From: Anticarsia gemmatalis
Lineage: Eukaryota > Arthropoda > Insecta > Lepidoptera > Erebidae
Reading direction: 5' to 3'
NCBI RefSeq assembly: GCF_050436995.1
Contig: NC_134749.1
Coordinates: 10,000,001 to 10,064,000, forward strand
Length of the DNA stretch: 64,000 bases
Within the stretch, counting starts at the first letter, position 1. The number at the start of each line of letters is the position of its first letter. Both the position numbers and the translations under genes were made by a program. A model generated the notes under the pieces. The model made no database searches. It was not told the DNA's origin and saw only the letters and a list, made by a program, of their open reading frames with translations. Positions 39,501 through 51,500 of this stretch are shown one piece after another.

Positions 39501-42500
39501 TGGCAACGATTGTGGGCTTGTTTGTTTTTTTGTGAAATGTGCGTAAACGGGGAACATAATTTGCTTGTACGCTCACAGTTAAAAATTATCTTACGTTCTA
39601 AATATCGTGTTACAGGAAGATCTGCTGCTGAACACTAATTAGTTAAAGAAACTTTATAAATTTGATTGGCAATAGTTTCAATGAAATAGAACTAGAAAAA
39701 ATATAGACCCAATTTAGTCTATCATGTCATGCCTAATAGCTTAAACATCACATTTTAGTCTTAAAACTACAATTCCTATAAACGCGACAATACCGGCCGC
39801 CAACGATGACGCAATTCGTTTCGGTCAACTAGTACTGAACTTCTTTGAACTGCATTGCCAATCATTCGATTCATGTCCATGTGAGAACAGACTAACAATT
39901 ATGCGAATCGACAAGTAAACTGGTAGTTAGCGTTTGTCGCTAGACAATCCACTCAGGCGCACCTAACCTATAAAGTGGCGCAATAACTAACTGGTAAGCA
40001 TGCGGCTAGTGGGTGTAACCCTTTACTTTATTCAATACCAGAATTGCAAATATAGATACAGTCGATGGCCTGTGTGGCGCAGTGGCTAAGATGCGTTTGC
40101 GCCGGGAGGTCGTTGGTTCGATTGCCACACGAGACAATTTTTTGTGCGATCCATAAATCGTTGTTTCCGGTCTCGTTGTACTTTGTGTTGTTCGTATGTT
40201 TGTAAAAGTCCCCGAGACACAAGAGCAAGTCTAAATGCGGGAGTTGTCTTTTAAAAAATAAAAACGCGTATAAAAAAGCGTTTCGTGCAATAAAATATTC
40301 ATTGCAAATGATTAAGTTAACAGTTTGTCAAATCATTATCATAGTCGAAGAAAATTATCGTCAATTTTCCGGTTGTTAACTCTTTAAATTGAGCATGATC
40401 CGGTCGTTATATGTCATGAAACTGGTGAACATTGTTGACAGTATAATGAGCGGGAAATCTATTGAAATGTAGTTATAAAGCATACCTAATTGGGGCCAAG
40501 CCCGCAATTAAGTACGAAAATAAAAGCCCCTATAAAATTATTGATACACACATATTGAATAAGTATTGCTTAATATTTCTATGCATGACCTATCCATTAA
40601 AATTGCTTTTACGAACCCTGAAAATATCTCAATTTATTCTTGTAATCTTCTTAAGGAAACCATGGACGTAGAGTGTCGTATAAGAAGTATTCTATTAAAG
40701 CATCTTTCTCTACTGCGACAATAACTTTATAGTATAATATAATATATAGTAAAATACATTCACAATATTGCCTAACATCTGTTAAGACAGTGATTAGTCA
40801 TATAACTGATTACGTCTCCATCACGAGTGCAAAAGCATCTCGAACTAATGCATTACACTGTTTTTACATACAAAATCTCTATTGTCACAACACCATGTGA
40901 TCCGGCCAGTATATCAAGATAAAGCACCTCACTCTAGTAAATAGAAAGTGATAGAATGTTAGTACTAAAGTAATCTGTGCTCTTTATTAATTGGACGTCG
41001 TCGTTTCAGCTTTTTTTTCTTGGCTCGGTGAATAATGGAAGCGGTTGTTTTAGTGACGTTGATCAATCAATTTCGTTTTAATTTTCGATTCTTTATATTT
41101 TTTTAGTTGATGTTGTATAATCCTTGTTGTTTAGGAAATTAATAGACTTACGATTGTAGAACCAAAATACGATAAAAGTTATCTAATTCATAAATTGTTA
41201 AATGACTTCATAAAATAAAGTTTCGTGAGAATTATTTAATGTATTGTATTTTAAATATAAATGTCGAACAGAAGCAATAACATTGAAATAAAAGACATCG
41301 TAAAAATTCTATTTCTAATTCAACCTACAAAGTATCAAGAATTAAAAAAACATCACGTGAGTATTCTTTATACAGTCACTTTTGAAGATCAACATTCTAG
41401 TTCGTATATCAAAACGAGTTAGTTCCGCCCCAACTCGTATATCATAGCTATTTTCTAAAAAAAAAAAAAACATATAGAAAACTATGAGAGTGGTCTATAA
41501 ATATCTATGGCGTAAATAGTTTGTGTTCCCACCCATCTGCTGAGACCATCAAAGTGGCCTATTGTCCTCAATTGATTGCAACAATTCGCCTTGGTGGCGA
41601 AGGGAACTGACTTATCATATGACGCTAAAATGAGTCCTGCTATCTTCTAAAACAATCGTTGCTATTTGCGTATTTGTCCACACCTCTTTTGTCTTTGTCA
41701 TACTGATATATTTTAAAAAGAAAGCTTATACATATTGGGTTTTCTTTTAGTTTACTGAAAACGAATAGCACGTGACCGAAAAGGACTTATAGTGCAACAA
41801 AAAATACCTAAAATGTTTATACATAAAAACGGGTTGACATTCAAATACAAGCAAATAAGAAAATTAGTTCTACCTTATTAACTTTTGTTCAACGCTCAAT
41901 TGTTTTATTATTTTTCGTTCGTAACGGCATGATCTTGAGACTTATTATATAATGTCTGTCATAATACTTACAAGCAATGATAATTATATTTTATTGTTCC
42001 AACGGTAAAGGAAAACATCGTGATGCAACCTTGCATGCCTGAGAGTCCCTTAGAACAGTTCTTGAAGGTATACAAAGTCCCTAACCCGTACCTGGCCAGC
42101 GTGGTGGACTCAAGGCCTAACCCCTCCCTCATTCCGGGAGGAGATCCTTGCCCGGCAGTGGGACAGTAATGGTTTTAATTTATTAAGACTAAGTAGAGAA
42201 GCTAAGTGTTAGTATCATTACCACATGAAACATAAATGATCGAATTATTTCGTGAGAACTTTCTGTACGCGTAAATTAATTAAAAGACTAAAAGCTTGTT
42301 GGCGTACAAGTTTCAGCAGCTGAAAACTACTAGAGTAATGTTGGATGTTTCGTGAAAGTTTATCTCTGAAGTTTGGTGTTTATTACCACTTTGGTATTGG
42401 AAGGTGATTCGTATCACCTACAGATAACGGTTGTTGTTGATCTATACTATTAATATAAAGCTGAAGAATTTGTTTGTTTATTTGAACGCGCTAATCTCAG

Positions 42501-45500
42501 GAACTACTGGTCCGATTTGAAAATTTTTTTCAGTGTTAGATAGCCCATTTATCAAGAAAGGCTATAGGCTATATATCATCACGCTACGACTAATAGAAGC
42601 AGAAAAAAAAAATTATGACCCATTCTCTCTTATGTGACGCAACCGAATTTGCGCGGGTCAGCTAGTAAGATATACTTACAAGTTAGTGCTCTTGGTGTCT
42701 CCGACTGAGAGTATGGAACAGAGGTCGGAGAGCAGCGACTCGGCTAGGCGGTTCGACGTCCGCGCGTCTCCCATGACTAGATTCAACCACACCGGCTGCA
42801 ACCGCGGCCCGTACACTAGATCCGACAACCTAATAGAAAAAAGAACATCTATAGAAACTTTAAGTCGCGTCTATTACTGATTGGCAATGTCAACACCAAA
42901 TTTTCGGTACGATCGTATCGACAATTTGACATTCAGACGATAGATACTTGTAGAAAAACTAGAGTCAATTAATTCCTGTTTCCAACTGATATCTGATCTT
43001 TAGCATTCTGATTGGATTATTTGTAGTCTTCGATAGTCATTATTTTGACTTTAAAGCAGATAAAAACATTTGATGGGATTGAACTGAGGTTAATAAGTAG
43101 TGATTCAGACATGAGGTTCAACGTCCCCATCTACCGTTATTAACATCAACTGCAAGTCATTCGTTAGCCACCAAGCTATACACCAGTGTTTAAGCTTCTA
43201 GTAAAAAACCTCTGAATCCGAACCTCTTTTAAAGATGAAAGAAATCTAAACTAATAATAGAGATAATCCTAGCTATACTTAGTAAATATTGAAGACATTG
43301 ACTCTAACGCCAGCGCCTGAATCACCTCTTGGTATTTAAAGAAACCAGTGCGCCAGGAGAATCTTTTTTTCCGTCTTCTTTTAAACATCGCTCAACTGTG
43401 ATCGGCTCCTTTTACTCTCCTGTTTGAGTGTTTCAACTCTCTTACTTACCACCTAGCAGCATGTTCAGCAGCTCGATACAAAGTGGAGACGAAGCCACCG
43501 CTCGCGCCCGCAGACAACGTCGCCAGCCGCAGCCGACACACCAGCGCTTGTAATTGAGGTGAGTGTTCCAGGCATTGCCGTACTACATCACTGGGGATTA
43601 AAGACTTCATAAAGAACGTGGAAAAAACAAGACTTATTTTTAAAAGCTGAAAAATTCTCTATATTTTTAACTTTAAATGGTAAACGCCCAATAGTCTGGT
43701 AGAGTAGTCAGAATAACACGGTATACGCATACAGAAAGGTAAGTACGGGAATGTTACCAAGTTTATATGGGTGACGAAGCTGCTGACAAAGTTCAATTTT
43801 GATTACTTTGATTGAATCTCTAATTCTATTAGCCTTAAAATAAACTTTGCTTTGGTTTTGTTGCTATTAAAAGACGTAAAGACGACCTGTCAACTTTTTA
43901 TAACCTATCTTCAAACACTAACAGAACTATAAATCTATTTTGCAATTCGTTTTATTCTATTTAATTGCATCAATCAAACCTATAATAGAAGCTAAGGCTT
44001 CTATTGAATGTTCTAGGTGCAAGGTATATCAGATTGAGCCTTGATCATTCAACCGTGACGATTAGGTATGTGTTATGCAATCATCTATAATGTATTTATA
44101 TATTATGTTATTTACGTACATGAACTTGAACCTTTCGAACTTTTAATATCAATACCAATTTTCGGATACATTGACTCAAGGCCCAAATATTTAAGTAGGT
44201 ACCTATTATAAGACGTCGCATATAGTTTCGTCTGTGTATATTATGTCATCTACAAAACAAAAACCAAAATTTCTAGATTTTACCAAAACAAAAACAAAGT
44301 TACACAATTGATTTTTGCATAAAAAAATTCATACACAAACAATATACTGGCAACAATAGCTCATTTGATACAGCATAATGATGATTGCCAGTAAAAAAAA
44401 TAATAGAAAAACGTTAGTCTGGCCTTCTGACTCATCTTATACCCGAGTTCAAACCTTTATACGTTGTACAGATCCTTTCACGACGCAAGGTTATCGCCTA
44501 TTTATATTAGCTTATAGCATAATGGATTGAGTGCACGTGAGTTCGGAGAGGAGCCTTCACTGTCATGTGAAAGATTAACTTAAAAGATAAATTGCATTGC
44601 GTTTTCCTGTTACCTGACATGTAATTTTGTCAGTAGATTGTCAGCAGTGGTTATTACATTTCGATTCGGTAACGTTCAATTACATTTATCGTTAATCTAG
44701 CAATTACGTTTATGTTTGCAATAGGATAATTTGTAGTAATGTAAAAACTAGTCTGGTTGTAAATTACATATAGAATGGCCGGCCCATTTTAGACCTCATA
44801 CAAGCGACTTTTGCACGCATAGCGAATTATTAAGGAAATATATCTTCGTTATCGTTTAGATTTTGAGTGAAGTTACGCTAATTAATTGTACCTTGACAAT
44901 TTATTTCTAATAAGTTAAACTCAGCGCAATTTATTAAAGATCGTATAGTATAACTAGCTTTTTCCCGCGACTTCGGTTTGTGACTCAGGACAGAATTTTG
45001 ATACAAACATTCATCCCCTATTTTATCCCCTTGGGTCAGTCAGTCACTTTTGAGTTAAATATATTTAGATTGAATACATAACTCCGAACTTTGAACGCTA
45101 CACAAATCGAAATCAGTTTAGTAAAGCGACACTAGATGATCGATGATAGAATATAAAATGAGATTACACCAACAGCTGGAGTACATTGACCTTTGCTAAC
45201 CGCTATCGGCTCAGCCATCAGTCACGGCTAGTGTGAACACTGCATAATCAGAACGCGATTACTATAAACCAACAACTTTATAGAGAGCCTTGTACCCAAG
45301 GTTCACGGCTGGCGGAGGTATACAAAATGCAAAATTTAGAATATCAGTGACCCGCAGGTTTATAAACTACCAGTGGCGTGTTGATTCAGCTATCTAATTT
45401 TTAAAATACATAGTAGGTACTATTAATAACAATCAAGATTTGTCTTGCATGCGAAGGCTATTTATTAACCCTGTACCGCATGTGGGCCCATATTATATGA

Positions 45501-48500
45501 TATTGCAAACAATAGGTTTAATCATTACGTTACGCCTATTTTTTTGAAATAATACGAAACCAATAGTGTAATTGCAATACCATATATGGGCCCATGTGGT
45601 AAAGAGATAAGTTGTCAGAATATAATCGTAATTCAGGACAAACTTGCACATCCATGACATAATCTCCAGTCATGTGACTTAGGGCAGTGATCGACTAGCG
45701 AGTTTATATCCGTTAAAACAAACAAGTCTGTGAACCGCTCTCAGAATACGTTGCGGGAAAAACAGAAATTATTGGAAGTTAGTGTTATTTTCATTAGAAA
45801 ATAATGCAACAATGCCCGGTATTTGAAACACAATTAATGTGATTCAATACAGTTTGCGCAGTCCTAATTATTATATCTGATTCTATCTACGTTTTAATTG
45901 AGATTTCTTAACGATCAACGCAATAAATAAAGACACTTCAGTCTTCAAATAATGTAATTGTTTTTGTTTAGGTTACAACCAGCGCCCGTAAGATGTGCTT
46001 TAGTAATCATCAGTAATCAATAACCGAACACGGCCTATTAAAAAATGTCATTGATCACGAAAAAATGTCAAATCGTAGTTTCAAATTTCAAACTAGCGCA
46101 TGATTGAACGCTGGTTTTAAGTGAAACTAATAGGATTGTTTGATGCAGATTATTGTAATTTTAAACCAGTGTTTGACCTACGATTTGACATTTTATCTAA
46201 CTAATCGTATTTGATTTTCGACTCGATACTGACGGAAGAAAGCCTGCTGATCATAGTACGGATAAAGGTAAGAAACAGGATGGTTAGAATATAAATACGT
46301 CGAACCTTTTAAAAAGAAAATAAACTGTATTACAAAGCAGCCAAGATTACGCAATATACTAGCGGAATTTGAATAGGAAAAACCGCTTATAGATCATCAC
46401 CTTCACGATTGATACCTAACAATAACAGCAGTTTATTCTTAGCCGAAATCACATGACAATGCACACACCGATATATGCAGAATTTATTCAAACCAGTTCT
46501 GTGTAAACGCCTTACCAACTGGTTTCCATGGATACCTATGCAAATGCTCGAATATCTGCGCAAAACACGTTTCGATATATACGAAATGTTCTTGATACTT
46601 TGTTGCTTAGTGTTGATAAAAAATCTAATTTAATGCTGACCTACCGTTGAGATAAATGGTTGTATGACTATGTGCATTATCGTACTCGTAAAAAATTCAA
46701 AACGTCAAACGAGTCCAGTTCGACTTTATCTGTCAGCTAACAACTGAACTGTGCCGAATGTCAAGAAAACCAGGAGAAATGTATGTTTTAACTAATACCC
46801 GTGTATCATTAATCAAAAATCAAACAAAAGTAGTGTTTAATTTGCCTTCTACAAAAGTACTACATAAGTATTTTTTCACCCTTTTAGCCATCGAAAATGT
46901 CATAAGTTGTAAATGCAAATAATTTTCTATCGACGTAACAAAAAACTGTCATTTGATTTGACATACTATTACAAAAGTAACAATAGTATTCAACTGTTAA
47001 AAATATGTGTTACTTACATTTGCGTGGAATCGGTGACGCTGATCAGCAAAGCTAAGCCCAGCTTATTCTTTCTATGTAACATCGCTGACCCTGAACTGGC
47101 TATGCTGTCACTTGTCCCACTCGTTGAACTGTTGCTGTACATCTGTTTAGAAGAAAAGTATAGATCAGTTATGTGGGATTTGAAAGAGTATAAAAAGAAG
47201 AAAATGTGCTTAGATAGTAAAAGAAAATGCTATGATTAGACATTATGAACTTAAAGTATTTTTCAGAGTCTATCAAGGAAATAATAGAAAAAGAAAATTA
47301 TAAATATCTTATACAGGTAAATAATGGGCATCAATAACTGAACATAAATTTGATCTTATTGTTTACTCTAGGAAGAGTTAAATTGCCAAAGAGAGTTCTG
47401 ATAAGTCATGATGATTCTCCTATACAAATTGCTCAGGCAACAGCTGACTAAATATTGGACATGATAAAAGAAATAAGTAGGTGAAAACTTATAAATATAA
47501 TACATAAATATGATGCTATTTTCAAAACACCCTTTAAGCCTTTACATTAGTATAGTTACACATTATTTGACGAACGCACAGTCATAGTATAAAGAAAGTC
47601 AAATGCAAGTAAATATTTTGCCAGAACAATAACAAAATTCTACAAACAAATCGTGAGTCGACATAAAAATTGCACAAATATTATGACAAATATCTGTATG
47701 GAAAAGTTTTCAAAGATATTTTAGTTATTCAAACTTCACAAAACTAAATACTTGATTAATTTAAGAAAGTATGAAATTACTTTTAAAAATACAAAGAGAG
47801 AATTTCAACTATTGTTGTTCTTTAAGCAAAGGGAAAGCTCAAAGAAACGATGTTACATTGCACTCTAAGAAAGCTTTATTTTATCCCTGCCCGATAGCCA
47901 AGATCTTGCGTTACGAATGATAAGACGAACACTTAGTCTAATACTATAAAGCTATACTAATATTATAAAGCTAAAGAGTTTGTTTCTTAGGAACTTGCTG
48001 GTCCGATTAGAAAAAATCTTTCAGTGTTAGATAGCCCATTTATCGAGGAAGGCTGTAGGCTATATATCATCACGCTACGACCTAAAGGAGCAGAGTACCT
48101 GTAATTTTTTTTACAAAAACAGGGAAAATTTAGACCCATTCTCTAGTATGTGTCGCAAGCGAAATTGCGCGAGTCAGCTAGTTCCTAAATAACGTTACTG
48201 GCTAATTAATACTAATTTTATAACAGTAGACATAGGTCCAATTTCAGATGGTTATGATAGATAAAGTGACAGCAAAGCTGAAAAAATCTTTATTCCACGT
48301 GTTAAACTTATACAGTAGTATTAAACCTAAGTAATATCTTATGTCAATTTTAGCTATCAAATTAGCGCTACGAAATCATCAAACAAGGCACACGATACTA
48401 CCATCTATTAAATAAGAACGACCCGTATCACCGAACAAATCTTAACAATTCTGTTCAACACCGGTTACCAACGAACGAAAATTGCTTTATTTCACAAAGT

Positions 48501-51500
48501 AATTCAGTTACCCCAGTAACTATTCAATTATATATTGCACGTGACGGTTACCTATAAATTAAATGTCATGTCTGGTACAATGTGAGGGAAATGTCAGTGA
48601 ACAAAGACATATAAAAGTAGTAGATTAACAACTGTTTTATCTCGTGACTCTACGTATAGTGACGCGTATTTGTGTCATCTTGTGATAGCGATTGTGTTTA
48701 TAAATATAGATTCTAGATAGAAATATACCTTTGAAGTAAGAACAGACTGACTGAACATTTTTGTATTAATTTGATAGGATCCATAACTAGTCCTATCCAC
48801 TTCTGTAAGACTGCAGAATCTTGCCCCTCTTAATTAATTAATACCTTCTTAAAAAAATATTTTATTAAAAAGACAACTCCTGCACTAAGAATTGCACTTG
48901 TGTCGGGGGGACTTACAAACATACAAACAATGGACACAAAGTACCCGTTTTTTTTCTGTGTACGAATCGAACCCACGACCTCTCAATCCACCAATTAATA
49001 ATTTGTAACTAAAACTCTGATTTACCGAATGTAGTCATGGATCTCCACTAGAGACACTACGACGGAATTCGAAGCATAATTTATTGACACCTGATTTAAG
49101 ACTAGCTACGAATTACAAGTAATACTACACCTACAATACCAAACAGGTTTTAATGCACTATCTCGAATTACGGCCGCTAATTCATAGATCAACTACATGT
49201 ATCAATAAACATCAGTACGGAATCGTATCACAGTACTACTGGAACAATTTCAACGAGAACTTTCTCTGATACGAAGGATGGCAGTGAAAGGAATTGCCGA
49301 CACGCTCGACAATCACGTAATTGATTTTCATTATGCACCCGCAGTTTTTCTATTGAACAATTTTGTGATAACGAATTTTCTGTACCTATATAGTGGGCAG
49401 TAGTACTACCTTCAGTAGAATCTGCCCGCGACTTCGCAAGTGTAAAATATTTCCCGTTTAGCTATCAATGTACCCAATCCAGTAGTTTTTTCGCGAAAGA
49501 GTAACATACATACCTACATCAATCCATCCGCAAAATGTTAATAAGATGTGAATTAACTAAGTTAATATAAGTAATATGCATACTAACTCTATTTTTGTTT
49601 AAGATCAGTTGCTAAGTGACAAAATACTACAAGATTTTCTTAGACGCCAATGAGGCTGGGGCGAACTACTTTCTCATTAAAAAAAGAATTGATAAGAACT
49701 TGTCATACTAAAACTTGCTTATCTTGACAGGTACACAGAGTAAATGTGTCCTACTAATAGATATACTTTTTTGACATCGAGGCAAACATATTAATCACAG
49801 AGCGAAATGAGCAAAACCGTAATATAGGTACACAAATGGGTCAAACAGTGACTGAAGGGAGAGACCCCGAGCTTTGTCCAAGCTCGTCTCATATCTCTTT
49901 GCAAACTGGTGGTTGCAAGTGTGTAAATCCCATAGTAAAATTTCCGCGCGTTGCCCCCACAAACTTTCCCTTTCCATTAGCATGTAGTACGCTAATCAAA
50001 TAAGTGTGCATTAACTACCATCTAGTCGCAGTCATTGTCCTGATAACATGTCACATGAACGATAGTCTGGACAATCATGTGACACGCATCACGCGGTTTA
50101 ATGTTCAGATAATACAGATAATGCCGCTTGTAAACAAACTGCCAGTAAGCGTGAGTGAAATGCTTGCTGATACTAACTGGTCATAAAAGTAAAGAAAGTA
50201 AAGTCATGTGAGTTGAGAAAAATATGTCCAGTTCTTTGAATAGACCTTTGGAATAGCGCCTTCATATCTTATAAAGCTATTTTTTTTGTTTTGTATGTGG
50301 AGTCAAAAGATTGGCCTAACATTAGCTGACAGAGCCAATGCAATTAAATCATTCAGTAATTTCTTGAAAGCACTTTGCGAAAGGAAATCATCAAAAGAGC
50401 GAAATATACAACGCTATTCAAATATTACATTTGAATAGCGTTGTATATTTCGCTCTTTTCGTACCTAGTTGCAATATATTTAAAATGCCGATATTCTCGT
50501 AAATGACGGAAGAGTAATTTCCCAAACGAAGATACCGTCATTGATCAAAATCTGTACTTCTAAGAACATAAGCATATAATAGCCAATAACGATCAGCTTA
50601 AGATACAACAAATCTTGCAGTTTGAGTAACAATACACAGACTGCAATCGGCGTCATAGAAAATTTGTTTTGACCTGCCAGTCAGTCGATCCATCATCCTT
50701 CTATGCAGATAGACTGTGATAGACACATCCTACTCCGAGGGATTTGTAATACATTGATTGAGCGATGTGGGCATACGTGTCGTGAATTGGCTGCCAGATA
50801 AGTTTATGGGCGCAATTATGATTTAGAACAGATGTCCGTTCGTTTTGAGTAGCGCTAACTGGCTGGAGCTAAAAATAGCCGCCTGAAATGTATGAGGCTG
50901 CTGTTTTAGTATCCTTTATGATATGACGACATTTTAAGGAATGCTTTTTGGGTGATTATAACGGACTTTGCATGCTACGTGACTTTTGGAGTGTACGCCC
51001 AGTTTATATTCAGATTAGATTTTTTGTCTGGATTAATTTAAATAAATTTCATTTGTTACAAAATAAAAGTTAATAAATATCGTAACTGCAGTTCAGCAGA
51101 TGTTTCACAGATAAACTTACAAGCTACACCTTCGTTAACCATTCTTGAAACAATGCAAGGCAAAATCAATTATATGCACAACCTTGATCAGACCAAAAAT
51201 TGAGAATTATTTACCTAAACCAGCGTCAATATTTTTGTTCTCTCTCAAAAGTATGATGTCATTCTTTAGAATGAGAGAATATACAAAAAAGAAAACCAGA
51301 CAAAAGACATTTTAATTTTAAAAACAGAAAAGAAAGACAGTCGAATTGAGAACCTCCGCCTTTTTTGAAGTCAGTTAAAAATAAATGCAACGAACTTCTA
51401 ATTCATGATGACATTCGAAAACTTGACAACGAAAAAAAAAGTAAAGCGAAGGAATTTAAATATATACAGCCAATAGAAATAAATGTTTTTAACTTATTAA

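Larger units (their letters stand above)
37437..42440 (-). other. FNIP intron 9, main part
   Basis: AT-rich sequence of the 5.2-kb intron. It contains a full SINE (40068-40262) and the LINE tail at 42005-42180. The GC-richer patches near 39290 and 41570 have no coding signature that I can defend. Confidence 0.5.
43591..47017 (-). other. FNIP intron 7
   Basis: A 3.4-kb intron. It holds a Helitron-type fragment near 44953, an interspersed repeat with inverted parts (45274-45368), a GTGGGCCCAT-TIR MITE (45474-45601) and a MITE at 46061-46196. A missed small exon cannot be excluded. Confidence 0.5.

Noticed and set aside
42686..42880. 64-codon open frame on the plus strand
   Set aside because: Antisense of FNIP exon 9.
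46913..47239. 108-codon open frame on the plus strand
   Set aside because: It overlaps FNIP exon 7 antisense; the minus-strand exon has good splice sites and family similarity.
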